Below are positions 25,524-33,733 of a stretch of 64,000 nucleotides of DNA, in pieces. This DNA comes from Pelagicoccus sp. SDUM812005 (GTDB lineage Bacteria > Verrucomicrobiota > Verrucomicrobiia > Opitutales > Opitutaceae): positions 186,001 to 250,000 of the forward strand of contig NZ_JARXIA010000006.1 in assembly GCF_031127875.1 (NCBI RefSeq), given 5' to 3'. Position 1 is the first letter of the stretch. Each line of letters begins with the position of its first letter. Under the pieces are notes generated by a model that saw nothing but the letters and a program-made list of their open reading frames with translations, made no database searches and had not been told where the DNA came from. A program made the translations under genes and the position numbers.

Positions 25524-25877
25524 ATGATAAAGCTTTACATGTACAAGGGGTGCGATGGATGTCGCAAGGCGAAGAAGTGGCTGCAGGAAAAGGGGGTGAA
25601 CTTCGAGGAGATCGCGATTCGCGAGGTGACGCCGAGCAAGGCGGAGCTGAAGGAGGCCCTGGCGACTCACGACATGAACCTGCGGAAGCTCTTTAACGTT
25701 TCAGGCGGCGACTATCGGGAGCTGGGCTTGAAGGACAAGCTGCCGCAGATGGAGCTGGACGAGGCTTTGGACTTGTTGACGAGCAACGGGAATTTGGTGA
25801 AGCGTCCGTTTTTGGCGACTCCGAGCGGCTGTATCAGCGGGTTTGATACGAGCGTTTGGGAAGGGTTCGTGAGGTAG
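25524..25877 (+). CDS. ArsC/Spx-family thiol protein
   Basis: 117 residues with a thioredoxin-like ArsC fold. The start LYMYKGCDGCRKAKKWLQEKG carries a CxxC redox pair, followed by FEEIAIREVTPSKAEL, and a C-terminal NLVKRPFLATP that fits the conserved RP segment of the family. It could be an arsenate reductase, but the CxxC and the absence of ars genes nearby fit the Spx/MgsR/YffB branch just as well. It is transcribed alone, divergent from the phosphatase gene. Confidence 0.85.
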   Translation: MIKLYMYKGCDGCRKAKKWLQEKGVNFEEIAIREVTPSKAELKEALATHDMNLRKLFNVSGGDYRELGLKDKLPQMELDEALDLLTSNGNLVKRPFLATPSGCISGFDTSVWEGFVR

Positions 25878-25887
25878 TTTGTTGCCC

Positions 25888-25912
25888 ACGAAGGTCACGA
25901 AGTGACACGAAG
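25888..25912. repeat. ACGAAG triplet repeat
   Basis: ACGAAG occurs at 25888-25893, 25897-25902 and 25907-25912, spaced 9 and 10 bases, in the 55-base spacer between convergent genes. It looks like a short dispersed intergenic repeat. Confidence 0.45.
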
Positions 25913-25932
25913 TTTTTGGGTGAGGAGCTTGC

Positions 25933-26220
25933 TTACTTTCGGTCGCTGTGGCCGAGGGGGCGGTCGGGGTCGATGCGGTCGCGCACGAGCTGCTTGAGTT
26001 CTTTAGACTCGGGGAAGCGTCCGGCTTCCTTGCGGGAGAAGATGAGTTCTCCGTCGAGGCGGATTTCCATGATGCCGCCGGTGCCGGGCTGGAGGGCGAC
26101 TTCGCCGAGGTCCTGGCCGAAGGTGTTGAGCAGCTCTTGGGCGAGCCAAGCGGCGCGGAGCATCCAGTTGCACTGGCTGCAGTAGAGGATGGAGATGCGT
26201 GGTGTGCGTTGGTCGGACAT
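25933..26220 (-). CDS. Rdx/SelW-like thioredoxin-fold protein
   Basis: 95 residues of the SelT/SelW/SelH (Rdx) family. The opening ISILYCSQCNWMLRAAWLAQELL holds the CxxC motif; the usual Sec position is cysteine. GEVALQPGTGGIMEIRLDGELIF is the conserved strand pair. The role is redox-related but unproven. It ends convergently with the ArsC-like gene; upstream lies the 149-bp foldback element, so that element sits in its promoter region. Confidence 0.88.
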   Translation of the reverse strand: MSDQRTPRISILYCSQCNWMLRAAWLAQELLNTFGQDLGEVALQPGTGGIMEIRLDGELIFSRKEAGRFPESKELKQLVRDRIDPDRPLGHSDRK

Positions 26221-26254
26221 GGGTGATCGGGTTGCGTTGTTTGACCACAGATGG

Positions 26255-26403
26255 CTCAGATTTTTCTTTGATGGATCTTCTGAAGAGGTGATTTGCTTAG
26301 AATCGAATGTATTTAAAACGTGGATTCGATTCTTTTGTGAGTCGAATTGGGAAGGTGCTTGATCGCGATAGTAGCCTCTTCGGAAGATCCTATAAAATCT
26401 GAG
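26255..26403. repeat. 149-bp foldback (MITE-like) element
   Basis: Three nested inverted pairs share one axis: CTCAGATTTT (26255-26264) with AAAATCTGAG (26394-26403), perfect; a 16-base pair at 26273-26288 and 26375-26390 with one mismatch (GGATCTTC.GAAGAGG); and AGAATCGAAT (26299-26308) with ATTCGATTCT (26324-26333), perfect. It is much more AT-rich than the flanks and codes for nothing. It fills the spacer between recQ and the Rdx gene. No clear target-site duplication was found. Confidence 0.7.
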
Positions 26404-26435
26404 AAATTGGTGGGTTTAAAATGATCTGGGCGATC

Positions 26436-28286
26436 TTACCGGAATTCGTCGGGGGCGTCGGGGTTGGAGATGATGAATTCGGTGATGGCTTCGAGGAAGG
26501 CTTCCCCGTAGGCCTCGAGCTTCTTGTAGCCGACGCCGGAGATTTCGGAGAGCTTTTCTTCGTTGGCGGGGAAGTAGCGGGCCATCTCGCGTAGGGTGAC
26601 GTCGGAGAAGACGATGTAGGGCGGGACGCCTTGCTCGTCGGCGAGCTCTTTGCGGAGGGTGCGGAGGATGGAGAAGAGGTCTTCGTTGCACTCGATGCCG
26701 CCTTTGGAGCGGTTGCGGTCGCGTTGTAGGGCGTTGGCGGATACGGGGAGCTTGGTGAGGGTGATGGGGGTGCGGTCGCGCAGAGCGGACTTGCCTTTTT
26801 CGGTGAGGGAGAGGGCTCCGTAGGCTTCGGGGTCTTGGAAGACGTAGTCGGAGCGGATGAGTTCGCGGCCGAAGGCTTGCCATTCGGCGCGCTTGTGCTC
26901 GCCGCCGATGTTGTAGGTGGTGAGTCGGTGGTGGCCCCATTTGAGGACCTTCTCGTTTTTGGAGCCGAGGAGGATGTCGACGATGTGGTTGATGCCGACG
27001 CCGAAGCCGGAGGCTTGGGAAACGCGGAAGATGCAGGACATGAACTTCTGGGCGGGAATGGTGCCGTCGAAGGTTTCCTTGGGTTGGTTGCAGTTGTCGC
27101 AGTTGCCGCAGTTTCCTTCGGTCCACTTTTCGGAGAAGTAGTCGAGCAGGACCTCGCGGCGGCAACGGGAGGATTCGGCGTAGTGGACGATCTGGCGTAG
27201 TTGTTCTTTGGCGACTTCGCGTTCCTTGGGTTCTTTCTCGGCGATGAAGTTGAGCTGCTTGGCGACGTCGCCGGGGGAGAAGTAGAGGACGCATTCGGAG
27301 GGGAGCCCGTCGCGACCGGCACGTCCGGTTTCCTGGTAGTAGCCTTCGATGTTCTTGGGGATGTCTTGGTGGATGACGTAGCGGACGTTGGGCTTGTCGA
27401 TGCCCATGCCGAAGGCGACGGTGGCGCAGACGACTTTGACCTCGTCGCGGATGAAGGCTTCTTGGTTCTTGGCGCGTTGGAGGGGCGTCATGCCGGCGTG
27501 GTAGGGCAGGGCTTCGATGCCTTCTTGGCGGAGGCGGTCGGCGGTTTGCTCGGTGGCCTTGCGGGAGAAGCAGTAGACGATGCCGGAGTCGAAGGGGCGG
27601 GCTTGGATGAACTTGAGGATCTGGCGGAAGACGGCCTGCTTTTGCTCGATGCGGTAGGCGAGGTTGGGGCGGTTGAAGGAGGCGACGTAGTTGGTGGGGG
27701 AGCGGAGGTTGAGTTGCTTGACGATGTCGTCGCGCACGCGGTCGGTGGCGGTGGCGGTGAGGGCCATGAAGGGGGTGTCCGGGAAGCGTTTGCGGAGCTC
27801 GGCGAGCTGGCGGTACTCGGGGCGGAAGTCGTGTCCCCATTCGGAGATGCAGTGGGCTTCGTCGACGGCGAAGCGGCAGACGTTCCACTTCTTGAGGTCT
27901 TCGAGGAAGCCGCCGAGCATGAGGCGCTCGGGGGCGACGTAGAGGACTTGGTACTCGCCGGCGAAGAGTTTGGCGTAGCGTTGGCGGGCTTCTCCCTGGG
28001 CGAGGGAGGAGTTGAGGAAGGTGGCGGAGATTCCGTTTTCGGTGAGTCCGTCGACCTGGTCCTTCATGAGGGCGATGAGGGGGGAGATGACGACGGTGAG
28101 GCCTTCGGTGAGGACGGCGGGGAGCTGGTAGCAGAGGGATTTGCCGCCGCCGGTGGGGAGGAGGGCGAAGACGTCGCGGCCGGCGAGGGCGTCGCTGACG
28201 ATGTCGGCTTGGAGGGGGCGGAAGCTGTCGTGCCCGAAGTATTTTTTGAGGGCGGAATGGACGCGGTCGGTGGTGGGAGCTGGCAT
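26436..28286 (-). CDS. recQ: ATP-dependent DNA helicase RecQ
   Basis: 616 residues from ATG 28286; the frame extends further upstream, but that part (rich in S, H, L, P) lacks similarity. It unwinds 3'-5' DNA in recombination repair. Helicase core: FRPLQADIVSDAL, Walker A LLPTGGGKSLCYQLPA, DEAH box FAVDEAHCISEWGHDFRPEY, and YYQETGRAGRDG motif VI. The RQC zinc site is the C...CGNCDNC run, followed by the winged helix. The C-terminal 75 residues are an HRDC domain (SEISGVGYKKLEAYGEAFL). No other recombination gene is adjacent. Confidence 0.95.
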   Translation of the reverse strand: MPAPTTDRVHSALKKYFGHDSFRPLQADIVSDALAGRDVFALLPTGGGKSLCYQLPAVLTEGLTVVISPLIALMKDQVDGLTENGISATFLNSSLAQGEARQRYAKLFAGEYQVLYVAPERLMLGGFLEDLKKWNVCRFAVDEAHCISEWGHDFRPEYRQLAELRKRFPDTPFMALTATATDRVRDDIVKQLNLRSPTNYVASFNRPNLAYRIEQKQAVFRQILKFIQARPFDSGIVYCFSRKATEQTADRLRQEGIEALPYHAGMTPLQRAKNQEAFIRDEVKVVCATVAFGMGIDKPNVRYVIHQDIPKNIEGYYQETGRAGRDGLPSECVLYFSPGDVAKQLNFIAEKEPKEREVAKEQLRQIVHYAESSRCRREVLLDYFSEKWTEGNCGNCDNCNQPKETFDGTIPAQKFMSCIFRVSQASGFGVGINHIVDILLGSKNEKVLKWGHHRLTTYNIGGEHKRAEWQAFGRELIRSDYVFQDPEAYGALSLTEKGKSALRDRTPITLTKLPVSANALQRDRNRSKGGIECNEDLFSILRTLRKELADEQGVPPYIVFSDVTLREMARYFPANEEKLSEISGVGYKKLEAYGEAFLEAITEFIISNPDAPDEFR

Positions 28287-28398
28287 GGGGAAGAGTGAAA
28301 GGTGAAAAGGGCGGAGTGAAAGGGAAAAGTGTAGGGATGCGTAGGGGTGCGGGGAATTGGCTTGCATGCGAGGCAAATGCTGAGGCGTTCTTGGGAAT

Positions 28399-29331
28399 AT
28401 GAAGCTATTCAAGTATACCCGTAGTTTTTTGGCAGTGGCGATGGCGGCATCGTCGGCTCTGGTTGGCTTTGCGGCCAGCGAGGCGGAGCACGATGCGTTG
28501 ATCGCGCTGGCGAAGGACAAGGAGTCGGATTTCGCCGCTGAGCTGGCGGCAGGCGTGGAGGCTGGCATGCCGGCGGATTGGATTTTGGAGGCGGAGATCA
28601 TCCGGGCCCTTTCCACTGGGAACGCGGCCGCGATGTTCGATTTGATCCCGCGCATTGACGCGGCGGGAGAGGATTTCCGCTTTGGATTGGAGCGCGACTT
28701 CTATTCGGCCCAGCAGCTGTCGGGCTTCGCGGACGTGTTGCGTTGCGTGGTGGCGTATCGGGAAGGCGATACGGAAGGCTTCGAGAAGTACGCGGTGAGC
28801 TCCTACGAGAAGGCTCCGGATTTTAACGGGGCCTTCGGTATCGGGGAGTTGCTGGCCCAGCAGCGTCGCGAGGAAGCCCAGGAGGCGGCCATGGCGGATT
28901 TCCGCGTGCCGATGGATATGGTGTTGGCGAACGCGGAAGGCGAGAGCAAGTCGCTGTCCGAGTGGATGGGCGACGACGAGGTCATGCTGGTGGACTTTTG
29001 GGCGAGCTGGTGCGGGCCTTGCATCCGCTTGATGCCGTCTTTGAAGGAAAAGCAGGAGAAGCTCTCCAAGCAAGGCGTGTTCGTGGCGGGGATCAACACC
29101 GACCGGCGCGATCAGTTGAACAACGCGACGACTGTGCGGGAGCAGCACGGGATGGAATCGGTGCCTTGGCTGCTGGACCGCAACGGCGGCGACCTGAGCG
29201 GGATGCTGATGGTGGACTCGATTCCGCGCATGGTGCTGATCGATCGCGATGGTTCGGTGCTGTACAACGGGCATCCTTCGGATCCTTCCCTGGGCGTTGC
29301 CTTGGCGAAGGTCGGGGTGGAGCTGCACTAG
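28399..29331 (+). CDS. Exported TlpA-like thioredoxin
   Basis: 310 residues. A signal peptide (1-25, FLAVAMAASSALVGFAAS) is followed by a helical domain of about 150 residues without recognised family (AEHDALIALAKDKESDF onward) and a C-terminal thioredoxin domain from about 170. The active site is DFWASWCGPCIRLMPS; the cis-proline is in VDSIPRMVLIDRDG. It probably acts in the periplasm on disulfides or cytochrome assembly. The helical domain seems to be lineage-specific. Single gene; a REP-like hairpin follows. Confidence 0.88.
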   Translation: MKLFKYTRSFLAVAMAASSALVGFAASEAEHDALIALAKDKESDFAAELAAGVEAGMPADWILEAEIIRALSTGNAAAMFDLIPRIDAAGEDFRFGLERDFYSAQQLSGFADVLRCVVAYREGDTEGFEKYAVSSYEKAPDFNGAFGIGELLAQQRREEAQEAAMADFRVPMDMVLANAEGESKSLSEWMGDDEVMLVDFWASWCGPCIRLMPSLKEKQEKLSKQGVFVAGINTDRRDQLNNATTVREQHGMESVPWLLDRNGGDLSGMLMVDSIPRMVLIDRDGSVLYNGHPSDPSLGVALAKVGVELH

Positions 29332-29357
29332 GGATTTGAGCTAGGCTCGCTCCTGCA

Positions 29358-29373
29358 GCGGGAACGCTCCCGC
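29358..29373. repeat. Small REP-like hairpin
   Basis: GCGGGA-ACGC-TCCCGC, a perfect 6-bp stem between two convergent genes with no T-run on either side. A related GCTCCCGC string occurs at about 30490. Confidence 0.4.
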
Positions 29374-29374
29374 G

Positions 29375-30451
29375 CTACTGGAATTTCGAGGCCAAGCGTT
29401 TGCCGAGGCGAATGCTTGGCTTTTCTATGTACCGATAGCTGAGGGCGGCGATGGCAAAGGTGACGAGGGTGGTCAGGAGGATGAAGAGCTCGAGGCGCGT
29501 CTTGGGGAGCTCCTGGGTGCTCCAGAGCCGGCCGATGAGGGTGAAGACGATGGCGTGCAGGAGGTAGGCGGAGTAGGTGACTCGGCCCGCGGAGCTGAGC
29601 CAACGAGGCGTTTGGGGGAGGAAGAAGAACAGGGCGAAGAGGGCGAGGCCGAGGGTATGTCCCCAGCCGTAGCGGTTCCAGACGGGGTCGCTTTCGGTGA
29701 AGCTTTTTTCGATGCCTTCGATCACGGGCTGGGCCACGAGGTAGACCGTTATGGCGAAGAGGATGCGGGCCGCTTTTTTCCAGTTTTCCGATTTTGAGAA
29801 GAGGGGTTCTTGCTTCAGGTCGTAGATGCAGCGCATGGCGGACCCGGTGAACATGATGGCGAGCAGGTAGCCGAGGATGGGCAGGTTTCCGGGCGTGTCC
29901 TTGAGCAGGTCGAGCTTCCAGAGCCGGTAGGCGAGGGCGAAGCCGACGAGGGCGGAGAGGAGCTTGTAGCGGCCGAAGGCGAGGTAGAGCAGGGCGGTGG
30001 CGACGTAGAATACGAGCTCGATCTCCAGCGTCCAGAAAAGGCCCATGACGTGGGGCTCTCCGGCGAAGGTGGCTCCCATGGTGACGTTTGCGAGGATGGT
30101 GGAAAGCGGGAGCTGGCGGCCGCTGACGAGCCAGAGGGAGTAGATGCCGATGGCGAGGGCGACCCAGTAGATGGGGTAGAGGCGGAAGAAGCGGTTGAGG
30201 GCGAAGGCGCGGAGGGCGGGCAGGCGGTTGCCTTCCAGGGTGCGGGGGATGACGAAGCCGCTGATGCAGAAGAAGGCCACCACGCCGATGCGGCCGAAGT
30301 CAAAGTAGTTGGCGAGCTGGCTGGTCCATTGTCCGCCGCTGGAGTGCCGGAGCAGGCTTTCGGAGACGTGCTGCCAGATCACGAGGAAGCAGGCCACGGC
30401 GCGTAGGGCGTCGAGGGACTGGAATCTGCGCTTTTGGTCTTTTTCTGGGAT
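29375..30451 (-). CDS. Acyltransferase 3 family membrane protein, non-canonical start
   Basis: About 358 residues with roughly ten membrane helices; this family O-acylates surface sugars or membrane lipids. The family N-terminal motif RFQSLDALRAVACFLVIWQH is present, with the catalytic histidine in IWQH, and CISGFVIPRTLEGNRLPALRAFALNRFFRLYPIYW is the second diagnostic block. The first standard start in frame is GTG 30397, which would cut through the RFQSLDALRA motif. Upstream the frame is open with no ATG, GTG or TTG; an ATC at 30451 gives a start four residues before the basic KRRFQSL segment and is my best guess. Confidence 0.78.
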   Translation of the reverse strand: MPEKDQKRRFQSLDALRAVACFLVIWQHVSESLLRHSSGGQWTSQLANYFDFGRIGVVAFFCISGFVIPRTLEGNRLPALRAFALNRFFRLYPIYWVALAIGIYSLWLVSGRQLPLSTILANVTMGATFAGEPHVMGLFWTLEIELVFYVATALLYLAFGRYKLLSALVGFALAYRLWKLDLLKDTPGNLPILGYLLAIMFTGSAMRCIYDLKQEPLFSKSENWKKAARILFAITVYLVAQPVIEGIEKSFTESDPVWNRYGWGHTLGLALFALFFFLPQTPRWLSSAGRVTYSAYLLHAIVFTLIGRLWSTQELPKTRLELFILLTTLVTFAIAALSYRYIEKPSIRLGKRLASKFQ

Positions 30452-30559
30452 GGCGTGTTTGTGGGGAAAGGCTGATCTCGAGACAAGCCCGCTCCCGCTT
30501 GGTGGAAATTTGTGGTTGTGAGGGGGAGGCGTAATGCCTTTGGTGGCGAGGTTTTTGCA

Positions 30560-31660
30560 ATGAAAATTGGTAGTCTAGAGCTCGAATCGAACCTGTTCCT
30601 GTCGCCCTTGGCAGGCTATACGAACCTACCTTTTCGCCTGACGGCGAAGAGCTTAGGAGGCTTGGGCTTGGTGACCACCGACCTGGTGAACGCCCGTTCC
30701 CTGCTGGAGGGCAGGGCGGTGGCCTACAAGATGATCGCGACGGATGCGCGGGAGCAGCCGATGGCGGTGCAGCTTTTTGGCGGCGTGGCGGAGGAGATGC
30801 GCGACGCGGCGGTGATCGCAGCCGAGAAGGGGGCGCAGTCCATCGATATCAATATGGGTTGCCCGGTGAAGAAGGTGGTAAAGACCGGCAGCGGTTCCTC
30901 GATGATGAGGGACCACGACAAGACGCGGGAGCTGGTGAAGGGGATGATCGATGCGGTCAAGGTGCCGATCACTGCCAAGATGCGCTTGGGATGGGACTCG
31001 GAGAATATCACGGCGCCGGAGTTGGCCCGTACGCTGGAGGATATTGGCGTATCGGCGATTTTTATACACGGCCGAACGCGGGCCCAGGGCTTTTCCGGTG
31101 GCGTGGATTTGGAGGGGATTCGCAAGGTGAAGGAGGCGGTGAAGTCGATTCCGGTCATTGGAAACGGGGACGTGACGACTCCGGAAGCGGCTCGCATCAT
31201 GCTCGAGCGCACCGGTTGCGATGGGGTGAGCATTGGGCGCGGGGCGTTCTACAATCCGTGGATTTTCAAGCAGACGCTCCATTATTTGAATACGGGGGAC
31301 TTGTTGCCGGATCCGACTTTCGAGCAGCGGGTGGAGCTGATGCGAGTGCACCTGGAGCGGATGATCGAATTCTACGGCGAGTTGAAGGGCTGTATCCAGT
31401 TTCGCAAGGTAGCGGTGTGGTACGCAAAGCGCTTCGGGCCGTCTAAGTACTTCAAGGATCGCGTGATCAAGGTGGAGAGCATGGAGCACTTCGAGGAGAT
31501 CATGGCGGGCTACCGCGAATGGCGTCAGCGCTTTTGCGGCGAGGACGGGGAACTGCAGGAGAAGTATCGTCCGGTGGATCCGTATTCGTCGATTACCCAT
31601 GAGCCTCAGGAGGCGCCGGAAAAGATAAAGGTGCCGAAAGGACCGGTGGAGAAGTGGTAG
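30560..31660 (+). CDS. dusB: tRNA-dihydrouridine synthase
   Basis: 366 residues, FMN-dependent, reduces uridines in tRNA D-loops. The TIM barrel begins LFLSPLAGYTNLPFR (FMN phosphate site), has INMGCPVKKVVKTGSGS with the catalytic cysteine, then IFIHGRTRAQGFSG and PVIGNGDVTTPEAA and the GVSIGRGAFYNPWIF end. This pattern is closest to the DusB branch. An in-frame start at 30512 is disfavoured in favour of ATG 30560, where the barrel starts. It is followed after 19 bases by the membrane protein. Confidence 0.94.
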   Translation: MKIGSLELESNLFLSPLAGYTNLPFRLTAKSLGGLGLVTTDLVNARSLLEGRAVAYKMIATDAREQPMAVQLFGGVAEEMRDAAVIAAEKGAQSIDINMGCPVKKVVKTGSGSSMMRDHDKTRELVKGMIDAVKVPITAKMRLGWDSENITAPELARTLEDIGVSAIFIHGRTRAQGFSGGVDLEGIRKVKEAVKSIPVIGNGDVTTPEAARIMLERTGCDGVSIGRGAFYNPWIFKQTLHYLNTGDLLPDPTFEQRVELMRVHLERMIEFYGELKGCIQFRKVAVWYAKRFGPSKYFKDRVIKVESMEHFEEIMAGYREWRQRFCGEDGELQEKYRPVDPYSSITHEPQEAPEKIKVPKGPVEKW

Positions 31661-31679
31661 CTGCCAGCTTTTGCCTGCT

Positions 31680-33023
31680 ATGAATCGATTGAGGGGAAGG
31701 GGCTTGCTGGTGGTGTTTATGGCGCTCGCTGTGGCGGGGTCCTGGGTGGGGATCCGAGGCGTGGTCCACTCGCTCGAGCACGAGAGCCATGCGAGCTCCC
31801 TATGGGGCTGGGATACCTCGTTCTACTATTACTGGCTGCGTTCGGCCGCTCTCGACCAGGACGTGGATTTCGAGAACGATATCCAACTTTCCGATACGAT
31901 TCCGGATGGGCAGAAGCGTTTCGCTCGGGTGAATTTGCCGCGTACGGAGCAGGGCTTGATTCCGAACAAGTATCCGGTCGGATGGGCCCTTTTCCATGCG
32001 CCTTGGTTCGCGATGGGGCATGGGACGTCCTTGTTGTTGGAGAAAGCGGGAGCGGAGGTGAGAACCGATGGATTCGGCAAGGTTTACGAGCGCTTTCTCT
32101 ATGCGGGGAGCCTGTTTTATGCGGCCCTTGGCCTGTGGCTGACCCACCTGGTGTTGCGGCGCTTTTTCGAGTGGGAGGTGAGTATCTTGGGCTTGTTGAG
32201 CGCTTGGCTGGCGGGCTGCTTGATCTACTACCAGCTCAACCAGTATGCCATGGCCCATAGCCTGACCTACCTGTGCCTGGTCTCCTGCTTCTATTGGGCG
32301 CTCGCGATCCGGGAGATGCCGCCGCTGAAGCGGAATTGGCTGATGCTGGGAGTATCGGTCGGGATGTTGCTGATCACTCGCTATCAGGCGGGCGTGTATT
32401 TGCTTTTTCCGTTCTTGATCGCCGTAGTTGAAATCTTGACACGCCGTACGACGGTGCGGGCGGTGTGCGTTTGCGTTGCGGCGATGGCTGCGGTCGTTTC
32501 GCTGCAGCTGCTGGCGTGGAAGCTTCTCTATGGCTCCTGGCTGGTCTATTCCTACTCGGGGGAAGGCTTTTTGTGGGGAGCTCCGAAGGTTTGGAAGTCC
32601 CTGTTCGATCCGTTCCACGGGCTTATTTATTGGCATCCCGTTTTCGCGGTGGGCTTGGTGGGCTTGCTCGGGTTCGTGGCGAGCCGGCGGGATTGGGTCG
32701 CTTGGGCGATGCCCTTGTCGGTGGCCGGAATGGTTTACGTGAACGCGGCTTGGGAAACGTGGTGGTTTGGGGCGGCCTTTGGCGGTCGGGCCTACGAGGG
32801 GGTGACCTTGTTTGTGTGCCTTGGCGTTTGCTGGCTCCTGAAGGTGATGGAAAAGGCGAACGTGGCGCTGCGCTGGGGGCTGAATGCGGTTTTGCTTTTG
32901 CTAGCGGTTTGGAACGTGGGCGTGCTGGACGTGTGCGTGCGCGGGTGGAAGACGGGCATCAGCTTGGAGGCGCCGGTACGCTATGGCGAGTTTTGGCAGG
33001 CGATCGTGGAGCTTTGGTTCTGA
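31680..33023 (+). CDS. Polytopic membrane protein, possible GT-C glycosyltransferase
   Basis: 447 residues with about ten hydrophobic helices from residue 8 on. After the first helix comes a polar loop with WGWDTSFYYYWLRSAALDQD, where the acidic residue in a DxxxYYxW setting recalls the catalytic loop of GT-C enzymes using polyprenyl-sugar donors. RVNLPRTEQGLIPNKYPVGWALFHAPWF is a second conserved-looking block. I do not recognise a named family and the enzyme activity is only suggested. ATG 31680 is preferred over TTG 31671. Close spacing to dus implies a shared transcript. Confidence 0.65.
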   Translation: MNRLRGRGLLVVFMALAVAGSWVGIRGVVHSLEHESHASSLWGWDTSFYYYWLRSAALDQDVDFENDIQLSDTIPDGQKRFARVNLPRTEQGLIPNKYPVGWALFHAPWFAMGHGTSLLLEKAGAEVRTDGFGKVYERFLYAGSLFYAALGLWLTHLVLRRFFEWEVSILGLLSAWLAGCLIYYQLNQYAMAHSLTYLCLVSCFYWALAIREMPPLKRNWLMLGVSVGMLLITRYQAGVYLLFPFLIAVVEILTRRTTVRAVCVCVAAMAAVVSLQLLAWKLLYGSWLVYSYSGEGFLWGAPKVWKSLFDPFHGLIYWHPVFAVGLVGLLGFVASRRDWVAWAMPLSVAGMVYVNAAWETWWFGAAFGGRAYEGVTLFVCLGVCWLLKVMEKANVALRWGLNAVLLLLAVWNVGVLDVCVRGWKTGISLEAPVRYGEFWQAIVELWF

Positions 33024-33063
33024 CTCGCTGCGCTGCCGCCCTGACGATGACTCGCTTCGCTGC
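33022..33063. repeat. Direct repeat of a 15-base unit
   Basis: GACTCGCTGCGCTGC at 33022-33036 recurs as GACTCGCTTCGCTGC at 33049-33063, one mismatch. It overlaps the stop codon of the membrane-protein gene and fills the spacer to the convergent gene. Confidence 0.5.
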
Positions 33064-33093
33064 TGAGACTGCGAAAGTCTGGGATCGGTCGCC

Positions 33094-33615
33094 TTAGGGC
33101 TCGCGAGTGGTTTCGGCTTTTGGGTCGCAATCGACGATCGTGAAGGTGGTCCGGTAGACTTCCTTGCCTTGGTGGCTGAGGCTGAAGACCCAGTCTCCGA
33201 GGCCGCGTTCGTATTCGTGGTCGAAGTAGTAGCCGAAGTAGAAGATGGCGGTGCCGTCGTAGACTTCGACGGGCTCGCGGGTGCGAAAGCGTTCCTTGCT
33301 GCCTCCGTTGGGAAGCTGCATGCGCGGGTAGCGCACGTCCAGGTCGAGGTAGCTTAGGTCTTGGGGCACATTGTCGAATTGGACTTCGAGCTGGAAGCCG
33401 GTGTCGAGGCAGTTGGGGATGGTCCAGGTACCGTGCTGGAGGACGAGGTAGTCGTCGTTTATCCACTTGCCTCCGGTGGGAGTGTCGTCGTCCGCGACGG
33501 ACTCGCCGCCGATGCGTTGGATGTGGTTGTGCTTGAGCACGGTGGCGTCGAAAGGGACCTTGAGGAAGGGGAATACGGCGGGTGCGAAGGCGATGAGGAG
33601 GAGGGCGATTTTCAT
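33094..33615 (-). CDS. Exported hypothetical protein
   Basis: 173 residues. A signal-like N-terminus (MKIALLLIAFAPAVFPFL) precedes a beta-rich domain. Conserved-looking parts are WTIPNCLDTGFQLEVQFDNVPQ, LDLDVRYPRMQLPNGG and FYFGYYFDHEYERGLGDWVFSLSHQGKEVYRTTFTI; the last resembles immunoglobulin-like export domains in which a stimulus-response sentence ends in a W-x-F strand. It may belong to the DUF3859 group, but I am not sure. Monocistronic, divergent from nothing close; the CheA terminator lies upstream of it. Confidence 0.6.
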   Translation of the reverse strand: MKIALLLIAFAPAVFPFLKVPFDATVLKHNHIQRIGGESVADDDTPTGGKWINDDYLVLQHGTWTIPNCLDTGFQLEVQFDNVPQDLSYLDLDVRYPRMQLPNGGSKERFRTREPVEVYDGTAIFYFGYYFDHEYERGLGDWVFSLSHQGKEVYRTTFTIVDCDPKAETTREP

Positions 33616-33660
33616 GGGTAACCTCGCTAGGGTGGGCGAGCGGCAGGCGATGTTAAGCCT

Positions 33661-33694
33661 AAAAAGCCCGACTCCTTTTTAGGGAAGTCGGGCT
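33661..33694 (-). terminator. Terminator of the cheA gene
   Basis: A 9-bp stem (AGCCCGACT with AGTCGGGCT) and a 12-base loop, followed on the minus strand by TTTT. It starts 40 bases beyond the cheA stop. Confidence 0.85.
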
Positions 33695-33733
33695 CTGTGG
33701 AGGGGAGGTAAGGTGTTCGTATCGAAAAGTCGG

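Noticed and set aside
25524-25877. Firm call as arsenate reductase arsC
   Set aside because: The CxxC pair and lack of ars genes fit Spx/YffB relatives equally well.
25888-25912. CRISPR-like repeat
   Set aside because: Only three six-base units with 3-4 base gaps; no spacer or cas gene.
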